Below the pieces are notes generated by a model. The model saw nothing but the letters and a program-made list of their open reading frames with translations, was not told the DNA's origin and did not search any database. This document shows, in pieces, positions 1-5,194 of a DNA stretch of 5,194 nt (position 1 is its first letter; the number at the start of each line of letters is the position of its first letter). Source of the stretch: Methylotenera sp. UBA6020. GTDB lineage: Bacteria; Pseudomonadota; Gammaproteobacteria; Burkholderiales; Methylophilaceae. The stretch covers positions 1,184-6,377 of the forward strand of contig DIZU01000150.1 in the NCBI GenBank assembly GCA_002429455.1, in the 5' to 3' direction. The translations under genes were made by a program, and so were the position numbers.

Positions 1-240
1 GGTGGCACAGACGCTAATTATTTAATTAATAATGCTGTAGCCGTCATTTATTCAATTGGTGCTACTGGCTCGCAGGTTTCAGGCGGTGCTGATGAAGATG
101 CTAATTTGAATGTTGATCCTGTGTTTGTTAGTCATGACATTCGTTCAAGTGACCCTAATGGAGAATTTGACCACATGGTGATTTGGATTTCACCATACGT
201 TCTCTATAATGCCATGATTGAAGCAGGACAATTACATTAA
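1..240 (+). CDS. C-terminal fragment, probable type II/IV pilin-like protein
   Basis: An open frame runs from base 1 to a TAA at 238-240, giving 79 residues; the start lies outside the window. The C-terminus reads FDHMVIWISPYVLYNAMIEA and then GQLH. This resembles the ending of bacterial prepilin-like (pseudopilin or minor pilin) proteins, where an acidic FDD-type stretch, a hydrophobic W-[IL]-S-P segment and an L-x-N-x-M-x-x-A-G-x-L tail recur. The upstream part is rich in Asn, Gly, Ala and Asp, as in exported pilin globular domains. The N-terminal prepilin cleavage motif that would prove the call is not in view. The fragment looks more AT-rich than the genes that follow. The next gene starts 3 bases after this stop, so the two may be co-transcribed although their functions look unrelated. 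The assignment rests on C-terminal resemblance only. Confidence 0.6.
   Translation, partial: GGTDANYLINNAVAVIYSIGATGSQVSGGADEDANLNVDPVFVSHDIRSSDPNGEFDHMVIWISPYVLYNAMIEAGQLH
225..228 (+). promoter_or_regulatory. weak ribosome binding site for the moeB-like gene
   Basis: AGGA lies inside the last codons of the upstream pilin-like gene, about 15 bases before ATG 244. That spacing is long for a Shine-Dalgarno site. With the upstream stop only 3 bases before the ATG, translation probably depends partly on coupling or re-initiation. This is inference from spacing. Confidence 0.35.
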
Positions 241-243
241 TAC

Positions 244-1002
244 ATGAACGATAACCAACTCCTCCGTTACAGCCGCCATATCCTTCTGCCGCAAATTGGT
301 TACGAAGGCCAAGAGAAGCTCGTCAACAGTCATGCACTTATCGTTGGTGCTGGCGGTTTAGGCTCACCTGTTGCCTTGTATCTTGCAGCAAGCGGTGTAG
401 GTACATTGACAATTTGTGATTTTGATACCGTAGACTTAACCAATCTGCAACGCCAAATTGTGCACACTACGCCATCAGTCGGTACGAATAAAGCCATCTC
501 GGCACAACAAACCTTGTTTGAAATTAACCCAAGTATTAACGTGAATACTGTATGTGTGAAATCGACAGAGGATGATTTTGCAAAATTAATTACTCAGGCC
601 GATGTGGTGATTGATTGCAGCGATAACTTTGCCACCCGCTATACCTTAAATAGGCTATGCGTTAAGTTAAAAAAACCGCTGGTGTCAGGCGCGGCGATTG
701 GCTTTGAAGGGCAGGTGACGGTATATGATATGCGCTCAAACGCCAGCCCTTGTTATCACTGTTTGTTCCCAGACTCCAGTGAAAGTACGGGCGAAAATAC
801 CGAGATGCGCTGTGCTGAGAATGGTGTGTTTGCGCCGCTAGTGGGCATGATAGGCACCACGCAAGCCGCTGAAGCGTTAAAGCTGCTGATGGGCATTGGC
901 GAGAGCTTGCAAGGACGTTTATTATTGCTGGACGCATTCTCTATGGAGTGGCGAACTATCAAGCTGGGTAAAGACCCAGCTTGTACTGTTTGTTCAGCTT
1001 AA
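244..1002 (+). CDS. moeB: HesA/MoeB/ThiF family adenylyltransferase (likely MoeB)
   Basis: This 252-residue E1-like enzyme is close in length to E. coli MoeB (249). The family adenylates the C-terminal Gly-Gly of a small sulfur-carrier protein (MoaD for molybdopterin, ThiS for thiamine) using ATP in the cytoplasm. Visible features are the N-terminal RYSRHILLPQIGYEGQEKL signature (residues 8-26), the glycine-rich nucleotide loop GAGGLGSP (35-42), DFDTVDLTNLQRQ (59-71) with Asn67 and Arg70, Lys83, and Asp127 in DCSDN. These match the ATP-site residues of E. coli MoeB with a constant offset. Two CxxC pairs (Cys170/Cys173 and Cys247/Cys250) form the expected structural zinc site. Cys190 in MRCAENGVFAPLVG lies in the crossover loop, where ThiF carries its reactive cysteine. 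No rhodanese domain is fused. No moaD, thiS or other cofactor gene lies next to it, so MoeB versus ThiF cannot be settled here. ATG 244 is chosen because the family signature starts at once. Confidence 0.9.
   Translation: MNDNQLLRYSRHILLPQIGYEGQEKLVNSHALIVGAGGLGSPVALYLAASGVGTLTICDFDTVDLTNLQRQIVHTTPSVGTNKAISAQQTLFEINPSINVNTVCVKSTEDDFAKLITQADVVIDCSDNFATRYTLNRLCVKLKKPLVSGAAIGFEGQVTVYDMRSNASPCYHCLFPDSSESTGENTEMRCAENGVFAPLVGMIGTTQAAEALKLLMGIGESLQGRLLLLDAFSMEWRTIKLGKDPACTVCSA
961..982. terminator. perfect 9-bp hairpin inside the moeB-like 3' end (possible terminator)
   Basis: AAGCTGGGT (961-969), loop AAAG (970-973) and ACCCAGCTT (974-982) form a perfect 9-bp stem with a four-base loop. It lies in codons 240-247, which encode K-L-G-K-D-P-A-C, so it is part of the coding sequence and ends about 18 bases before the stop codon. 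The plus-strand sequence after it is only moderately T-rich and is not a clean T-run. On the minus strand no T-run follows. It may act as an mRNA 3'-end stabiliser or an imperfect bidirectional terminator for the two convergent genes. The structure is certain; the function is inference. Confidence 0.45.
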
Positions 1003-1003
1003 A

Positions 1004-1855
1004 TTATTTACTGCCGATTAAGCTTTTAACCGCGCCGACTAAATCGCCTGGCATGACGATGATTTTACTGTTTTCAGAAGCCGACATTTTTTGCAAAGCC
1101 GTAATGTAGCGGTCGCCCAATAAAAACATCGCAGATGCATTGTTCTCTTTCACCGCCTCGGTGATGAACTTAATGGATTCGGCCGATGCTTTGGCGGCGA
1201 CCATTTGTGCTTCAGCGTCTTTGCGGGCTGCTTCCAAACGCGCTTCAGCGTTAAGAATCAGCGATTGCTTGGCGCCTTCAGCTTCTGTGACTACCGCTAC
1301 ACGTTCACGCTCGGCCGCAGCTTGTCTTTCCATCGCATCCTGCATGTTGGGTGATGGTTTGATGTCTTGAATTTCAACGGACTTTACTGTTAAACCCCAG
1401 TCTAGCGCTTCGTCGGCGATGGCGGATTTAAGCTCAGCCTTGATGCGGTCACGCGAGGTTAGTGCTTGGTTTAGGTCCATACCCCCAATAATCGAGCGCA
1501 AGCTGGTTTGCACCATATTGCGCATGGCTTCTCTAAAGTTTTCAATGCCATACACTGCACGCTCGATATTCGAAACCTTGATGAACGCGATTGCGTTAGC
1601 CAGAATCACTGCATTGTCGCGCGTAATCACCTCTTGTTCAGGTACTTCTAAAATAATGTCTTTCGTGGTGACCTTGTAGCTCACCTTGGTGAATATAGGG
1701 TTAATTACATGCAGGCCCGGGTTTAGTACGCCAGCAAATTTCCCCAAGCGTTCCACTACCCACTCTTCACCCTGCGGCACAATCCGTACGCCTTTTATGA
1801 TGGCGATGACTACGGCAGCCACTAAAAATATGGAGACAAAACTAAAATCAATCAT
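1004..1855 (-). CDS. qmcA: SPFH/band 7 paraslipin, QmcA-like
   Basis: The 283-residue protein is slightly shorter than E. coli QmcA (about 305). Residues 5-20 are a hydrophobic N-terminal membrane anchor. The SPFH (stomatin/prohibitin/flotillin/HflK) domain follows from about residue 22 to 180, opening with RIVPQGEEWVVERLGKF and LNPGLHVINP (42-53), with the characteristic VPEQEVITRDNA (71-82), ALTSRDRIK (131-139) and WGLTVKSVEIQDI (153-165). An Ala/Glu-rich region at about 172-235 (MERQAAAERER, EAEGAKQ, EAARKDAEAQ) is the oligomerisation coiled coil. Such proteins form large inner-membrane ring assemblies and membrane microdomains and often act with an NfeD partner. That partner is encoded 70 bases upstream on the same strand. 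ATG 1855 is preceded by TTTAGGA at good spacing. The stop is one base from the convergent moeB-like stop. The exact client or role is not shown by the sequence. Confidence 0.92.
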   Translation of the reverse strand: MIDFSFVSIFLVAAVVIAIIKGVRIVPQGEEWVVERLGKFAGVLNPGLHVINPIFTKVSYKVTTKDIILEVPEQEVITRDNAVILANAIAFIKVSNIERAVYGIENFREAMRNMVQTSLRSIIGGMDLNQALTSRDRIKAELKSAIADEALDWGLTVKSVEIQDIKPSPNMQDAMERQAAAERERVAVVTEAEGAKQSLILNAEARLEAARKDAEAQMVAAKASAESIKFITEAVKENNASAMFLLGDRYITALQKMSASENSKIIVMPGDLVGAVKSLIGSK

Positions 1856-1862
1856 GGTGTTT

Positions 1863-1866
1863 TCCT
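1863..1866 (-). promoter_or_regulatory. ribosome binding site of qmcA
   Basis: Read on the minus strand this is AGGA followed by AAACACC and the ATG ending at 1855, a standard spacing of 7 bases. It supports the chosen start, which also gives the expected N-terminal membrane anchor. Confidence 0.7.
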
Positions 1867-1925
1867 AAAAGTTGGACTAGTAATTTTTAAACCTTGGTTT
1901 TCAAATTTCTGCTATTTTGAAATTT

Positions 1926-2369
1926 CTAGTTTTTTGAGATTCTTAATGCATTACCTTCAACTGCTACTATAGTGGCATTGCTACCGGCTTCAATCGTTTC
2001 ATCACAAACCGCTGCCCATTCGCGGCTACCCATCACCCCTTGGGTAAAACGAATTTTGCCAATGTGGTTGCGGCTACAAGTCTCAATGACCGTACCTATG
2101 CGCCCAATTTCTTCACCTTGCGCCTGCCCCACGCGTGAGTGTGTTTCAATTTTTTTGTAATTAAGCCGCCATATGGCTAAAGAGCCTAAGGATAATGCTG
2201 CAAACATCGCAAACTGTAAACCATGAGGCATGCTGGGCAACAGCCACATGGTAAGCGCAACGCATAAAGCGGCCACGCCAAACCACAGTACATAAAAAGT
2301 GCCGGTGGCGATTTCTACCCCGAGTAATATCAGGCCTATTGCACCCCATACCCACATTGCTTCAATCAT
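1926..2369 (-). CDS. nfeD: NfeD-like membrane protein (short form, YbbK-type partner of paraslipin)
   Basis: The 147-residue protein matches the short NfeD form without the N-terminal ClpP-like protease domain. Residues 6-44 are one long or two closely packed hydrophobic segments (MWVWGAIGLILLGVEIATGT onwards). A third segment spans about 50-67, followed by the basic R68-LNYKK stop. The soluble C-terminal part (about 88-146: GRIGTVIETCSRNHIGKIRF, W118, ATIVAVEGNALRIS) has the pattern of the NfeD OB-fold, with the typical G-x-x-G-x-V opening and the V-x-x-V-E-G-x-x-L-x-V-like ending. Known members are bicistronic with stomatin/paraslipin genes and are thought to help assemble or regulate them; the downstream qmcA fits. 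ATG 2369 is chosen because AAAGGT precedes it. The second Met (residue 5) would leave that site about 16 bases away. A role in membrane quality control is inferred from the family. Confidence 0.88.
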   Translation of the reverse strand: MIEAMWVWGAIGLILLGVEIATGTFYVLWFGVAALCVALTMWLLPSMPHGLQFAMFAALSLGSLAIWRLNYKKIETHSRVGQAQGEEIGRIGTVIETCSRNHIGKIRFTQGVMGSREWAAVCDETIEAGSNATIVAVEGNALRISKN

Positions 2370-2373
2370 ATTG

Positions 2374-2379
2374 ACCTTT
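2374..2379 (-). promoter_or_regulatory. ribosome binding site of nfeD
   Basis: Read on the minus strand, AAAGGT is followed by CAAT and the ATG ending at 2369. The 4-base gap after AAAGGT is short but workable. It favours this Met over the one four codons later. Confidence 0.5.
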
Positions 2380-2654
2380 GCACAATAAAGTTTTGAAATA
2401 ATTGCCGCTTAGTATTTTGCCACAAATTATCTTAGCATTTTTTAGTTTAAGCATTGTAAATACTGAGTCCAGTGTGCGTAAGCCATACATGTTGCATTCA
2501 AGTAAGGCGTTAAATACTCCGTAAAAAGGCAACAATGGCGATGAGCGCGATGTAACAAGCGGTAATAAAAAACACGTATTGCATAAGCATTAGACATGTA
2601 GCCAACGCCATAAAAAAAGGTCACAATCGAATAGTAAGAAAGTAAGAACAAAAT

Positions 2655-2660
2655 AAGGAG
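2655..2660 (+). promoter_or_regulatory. ribosome binding site of the photolyase-like gene
   Basis: AAGGAG, a near-consensus Shine-Dalgarno sequence, lies 11 bases before ATG 2672. The spacing is slightly long. No alternative Met occurs before the first conserved residues of the FAD domain, so this site sets the start. Confidence 0.75.
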
Positions 2661-2671
2661 TTGCTTTAGCC

Positions 2672-3895
2672 ATGAACTCACGTAAGTTAACGATTCCCTG
2701 TGATCGCGATGAGCGTTTACATTACATCAAGCGACAGTTCCCTGCCGCTAAAGGCCCTGACTTGGCGCCCGAGTGGGCAGGTGGACGACTCAATGCCCTT
2801 AAAAAGCTGAATAGTATTGATGCGGTGGCCTACGCCAGAAATCATCATTTTTTGAATGGCGCGGTGACGCATTTGTCGCCGTATTTGCGCCATGGCTGCC
2901 TCACCTTAAACGAGGCGTTTGATTCTGTGAAAAAACGATTTGGATCGCAGGCTGAAAAGCTTTTGGTTGAATTTGCCTGGCGTGATTACTGGCGGCAAGT
3001 ATGGTCCGCCGAAGGTAACGCCATTTATAGCGAGATGGAACCGCCTAAAGTGGCGATTGGTCATGCGCCTTTGAGTGACGATATTCTACAAGGTAAAACA
3101 GGTTTGCCTTGTATGGATGCGTTTATTAACGACTTGCTGACAACAGGCTATTTGCACAACCATGCGCGTATGTGGTTTGCGAGTTACGTGGTGCATCATC
3201 GAAAAATAGATTGGCGTGCCGCAGCCGACTGGTTTGAGGCGCACCTGATAGATGGCGATATTGCAAGCAATCATCTTTCATGGCAATGGGTTACTTCCAC
3301 TTTTAGCTCAAAACCATACTTTTTTAATAAAGAAAGTCTGGCTCGCTACACCGGTGAAAAATATTGCGCTGATTGTCAGGCGCAATGTCCATTTGATGCC
3401 AGTTATGAAGCCTTGAATGAGCGATTGTTTAACCAAACGCTGGTGCCGGTAGCAAAGCAATATGTCCTAACGCCTTTGCCTAAAAAAACCATGTCTGGCT
3501 TTCCAACAATCGCAGTGTTTGTGCATGATGAAATGCTCTCTGCTGCGCATGCTTTACTCAAAAAACCGTTACCCAAGATTTTTGTGTTTGATCCAGCGGT
3601 GCATGGAGCCTGGTCACTCAATCGCTTGCAATTTGTGGCTGATTGCTTGAATGAAATGGAGGATGTGGAGGTTTGGTTGGGTGATACCTATGAAGTGCTC
3701 ATGCATCGAAGTGTGGGACAGGTGCTTACGCAAGACACGCCAAATCGCAAAATTAGAGACCTGCTCGAACCATTTTTACCAAAATGGGAGCCAGTTGCAA
3801 AGTTTGCCGATGTCAAAATTAGCGCGCAACGCTTAAAACGTTTTTCTCGTTATTGGGAAAAAGTAGGGCCGTTGGTGCTGGGTGATGCCAGCTAG
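2672..3895 (+). CDS. photolyase/cryptochrome-family flavoprotein with inverted domain order (NewPHL-like)
   Basis: The protein has 407 residues. Its N-terminal half is the FAD-binding catalytic domain of photolyases (about 15-225). Signatures are GGRLNALKKL (37-46), THLSPYLRHG (66-75), EFAWRDYW (100-107; Glu100 and Trp103 match lesion-contacting E274 and W277 of E. coli PhrB), GKTGLPCMDA (141-150), LHNHARMW (161-168), IDWR (179-182), LIDGDIASN (192-200; Asp194, Asp196, and Asn200 near flavin N5) and WQWVTST (204-210). Then come a cysteine cluster, C232-C235-C239-P, and a C-terminal alpha/beta region (277-343) with VFVHDE, IFVFDPA and VWLGDTYEVL. These resemble the antenna domain that is N-terminal in classical photolyases. 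The inverted order matches the NewPHL group, reported to repair cyclobutane pyrimidine dimers in single-stranded DNA using light. Its function here is inferred from that group. The classical domain-first order is ruled out because only about 15 residues precede the FAD domain. Confidence 0.85.
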   Translation: MNSRKLTIPCDRDERLHYIKRQFPAAKGPDLAPEWAGGRLNALKKLNSIDAVAYARNHHFLNGAVTHLSPYLRHGCLTLNEAFDSVKKRFGSQAEKLLVEFAWRDYWRQVWSAEGNAIYSEMEPPKVAIGHAPLSDDILQGKTGLPCMDAFINDLLTTGYLHNHARMWFASYVVHHRKIDWRAAADWFEAHLIDGDIASNHLSWQWVTSTFSSKPYFFNKESLARYTGEKYCADCQAQCPFDASYEALNERLFNQTLVPVAKQYVLTPLPKKTMSGFPTIAVFVHDEMLSAAHALLKKPLPKIFVFDPAVHGAWSLNRLQFVADCLNEMEDVEVWLGDTYEVLMHRSVGQVLTQDTPNRKIRDLLEPFLPKWEPVAKFADVKISAQRLKRFSRYWEKVGPLVLGDAS

Positions 3896-3933
3896 CGAAA
3901 TTGGCGTATCGCAAATCCATGTTTTCCCTAGTG

Positions 3934-3962
3934 TTGGGCTGGGTTAGTCGCTGTGGTAAAAT
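3934..3962 (+). promoter_or_regulatory. probable sigma70 promoter of valS (extended -10)
   Basis: TTGGGC (3934-3939) lies 17 bases before TAAAAT (3957-3962). The -10 is preceded by TGG, giving the extended -10 form TGnTAAAAT. The -10 matches the consensus at 5 of 6 bases and the -35 at 3 of 6. Transcription would start about 6-9 bases after the -10, at roughly 3969-3972, at or just before the valS start codon. It lies downstream of the photolyase-like stop (3895), so valS can be expressed independently. Confidence 0.6.
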
Positions 3963-3971
3963 CCCACCCCT

Positions 3972-5194
3972 ATGAATACTGCAAACACCCCCCCCAAAGA
4001 ACTGGCTCGAGAATTAGCGAAGTCATTTGATCCCAAAACCATTGAAAGCCACTGGTATGAATTTTGGGAGAGTCGCGGCTACTACGCCGCTGGCTTAGAC
4101 GCTAATAAGCAAGACAACTTCTGCATCTTGCTACCACCACCCAATGTCACCGGCACCTTGCACATGGGGCATGGCTTTAACCAAACCTTGATGGATGCCT
4201 TGACCCGCTATCACCGTATGCGTGGCGATAATACGCTATGGCAACCAGGCACAGACCATGCGGGCATTGCGACCCAAATCGTCGTAGAGCGCCAACTTGA
4301 TGCGCAAGGCGTATCACGCCATGACCTGGGCCGTGAAAAATTCCTGGAAAAAGTGTGGGAGTGGAAAGAATACTCGGGCGGCACCATCACTAAACAAATG
4401 CGTCGTTTGGGCACCTCGCCAGATTGGAGCCGCGAGCGTTTCACCATGGATGAAGGTTTGAATAAAACCGTTACCGAGACGTTTGTGCGCTTGTATAACG
4501 AAGGCTTGATTTATCGTGGCAAACGCTTGGTGAATTGGGATGTTAAGCTCGGTACGGCTGTTTCAGATTTAGAAGTGGTGCAGGAAGAAGAAGATGGCTT
4601 CATGTGGCACATCAACTATCCACTTGCTAGTGGTGAAGGCTTTCTAACTGTTGCGACAACGCGCCCGGAAACCATGCTGGGCGACGTGGCGGTGATGGTG
4701 CATCCTGAAGATGAGCGTTATGCGCATCTCATCGGTCAAAAAGTAAAACTGCCGTTATGTGACCGCGAAATTCCGATTATTGCCGATGACTATGTAGATA
4801 AAGAATTTGGTACTGGTGTGGTTAAAGTCACGCCAGCACATGATTTTAACGATTATGCGGTTGGACAGCGTCATAAATTGCCTATGATTGGCATTTTGAC
4901 TTTAGACGGTAATGTGAATGATGCTGCACCGAAGCAATATCAGGGTTTAGAGCGTTTTATAGCTCGTAAACAAGTCGTTGCAGATTTAGAAGTCCAAGGA
5001 TATTTAGTTAAAACCGATAAACACAAACTGAAGGTGCCGCGTGGCGATCGTACGGGCGTAGTGATTGAACCTATGCTCACCGACCAGTGGTTTGTCGCCA
5101 TGAGTAAACCTGCTGCTGACGGTAAGAGCATCACGCAAAAAGCGCTTGATGTAGTTGCCAGTGGTGAAATCAAGTTTTACCCGGAGAACTGGGT
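3972..5194 (+). CDS. valS: valyl-tRNA synthetase, N-terminal part (cut by window edge)
   Basis: This class I aminoacyl-tRNA synthetase charges tRNA-Val in the cytoplasm and edits misactivated threonine. The window holds 407 codons plus two bases of a protein normally about 900-950 residues long. [20 protein letters not shown] (19-38) is the typical ValRS N-terminus. [14 protein letters not shown] (55-68) contains the HIGH motif as H64-M-G-H67. [13 protein letters not shown] (90-102), [15 protein letters not shown] (188-202), the editing-domain signatures TTRPET (229-234) and [10 protein letters not shown] (286-295), and DQWFV (371-375) follow in the right order. The KMSKS loop and C-terminal arm lie beyond the edge. 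ATG 3972 is forced: an in-frame TAA at 3957-3959 precedes it and the next Met (residue 65) is inside the HIGH motif. About 12 residues precede the point where related proteins often start. They contain a run of eight C bases. No Shine-Dalgarno site is visible. Confidence 0.96.
   Translation, partial: MNTANTPPKELARELAKSFDPKTIESHWYEFWESRGYYAAGLDANKQDNFCILLPPPNVTGTLHMGHGFNQTLMDALTRYHRMRGDNTLWQPGTDHAGIATQIVVERQLDAQGVSRHDLGREKFLEKVWEWKEYSGGTITKQMRRLGTSPDWSRERFTMDEGLNKTVTETFVRLYNEGLIYRGKRLVNWDVKLGTAVSDLEVVQEEEDGFMWHINYPLASGEGFLTVATTRPETMLGDVAVMVHPEDERYAHLIGQKVKLPLCDREIPIIADDYVDKEFGTGVVKVTPAHDFNDYAVGQRHKLPMIGILTLDGNVNDAAPKQYQGLERFIARKQVVADLEVQGYLVKTDKHKLKVPRGDRTGVVIEPMLTDQWFVAMSKPAADGKSITQKALDVVASGEIKFYPENW

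Larger units (their letters stand above)
2370..2671. other. divergent intergenic region between nfeD and the photolyase gene
   Basis: About 300 bases separate the divergent starts of nfeD (minus) and the photolyase-like gene (plus), so both promoters should lie here. I found no -35/-10 pair good enough to report on either strand. The closest on the minus strand is TTTACA at 2460-2455 with TAAGAT 20 bases further on, which is too widely spaced. The minus strand holds two overlapping hydrophobic reading frames: a GTG-started 79-codon frame (2681-2442), and a 33-codon frame in the next phase (2611-2510) that begins immediately after a run of seven T. Neither has a convincing ribosome site, so neither is listed as a gene. 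No tRNA, tandem repeat or strong hairpin is seen. Confidence 0.5.

Noticed and set aside
1140..1868. Plus-strand open frames opposite qmcA
   Set aside because: Their translations are low-complexity Ser/Ala/Arg-rich shadows of the strongly supported SPFH gene on the other strand.
2429..2460. TTTACA...TAAGAT on the minus strand as the nfeD promoter
   Set aside because: The -35 is good, but the spacing to the -10 is 20 bases and the -10 matches only 4 of 6, so it is too weak to list.
2442..2681. 79-codon GTG-started minus-strand frame as a gene in its own right
   Set aside because: It overlaps the photolyase start and has no well-placed ribosome site. The part after the T7 run loses its membrane-protein character, while the neighbouring phase gains it. 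It is kept only as a finding about a possible frameshift.
3895..3912. GCGA...TCGC inverted repeat after the photolyase-like stop as a terminator
   Set aside because: The stem is only 4 bp with a 10-base loop and no T-run follows. It is not distinguishable from chance.
3953..3967. GTGG...CCAC stem over the valS -10 as an operator or RNA switch
   Set aside because: The 4-bp match over a promoter element is expected by chance. The RNA would start downstream of it, so it could not fold in the mRNA.
4940..5173. Minus-strand open frames opposite valS
   Set aside because: The plus-strand frame is continuous with clear ValRS motifs. The antisense frames have no recognisable domains or ribosome sites.

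Overview
The window reads as ordinary chromosomal DNA of a Gram-negative proteobacterium. Moderate G+C and the look of the proteins (a ValRS N-terminus, a pilin-type C-terminus, a QmcA/NfeD pair) suggest a betaproteobacterium, possibly of the Methylophilaceae/Nitrosomonadales type. That placement is inference from protein resemblance and no search was run. No mobile element, CRISPR array, rRNA or tRNA is visible.

Layout. Positions 1-240 (+) hold the C-terminal 79 codons of a gene that starts outside the window, probably a type II/IV pilin-like protein. It is followed after 3 bases by a complete E1-like adenylyltransferase of the MoeB/ThiF/HesA family (244-1002, +). This meets, tail to tail with a single base between the stop codons, a minus-strand pair: an NfeD-like OB-fold membrane protein (2369-1926), then a QmcA-type SPFH/paraslipin protein (1855-1004). 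The pair looks like one operon of the well-known NfeD-stomatin type. A region of about 300 bases (2370-2671) separates it from a divergent plus-strand photolyase-family gene (2672-3895). After a short gap containing a good extended -10 promoter, valS (valyl-tRNA synthetase) begins at 3972 and runs off the right edge.

Functionally the window is a set of neighbours rather than one pathway: sulfur-carrier activation (MoeB/ThiF), membrane-domain organisation and quality control (NfeD/QmcA), light-driven DNA repair, and translation (ValS).

The most notable gene is the photolyase homologue. Its FAD-binding catalytic domain comes first and a nucleotide-binding-like alpha/beta domain comes last, the reverse of classical photolyases, as described for the NewPHL group. 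It also appears to lack the distal tryptophan of the classical electron-transfer triad and carries a CxxCxxxCP cysteine cluster between its two domains. Other points are a valS start codon that looks leaderless or nearly so, a perfect 9-bp hairpin buried in the 3' end of the MoeB-like gene at the convergent junction, and a possible small membrane protein split by a T7 run in the nfeD/photolyase gap.
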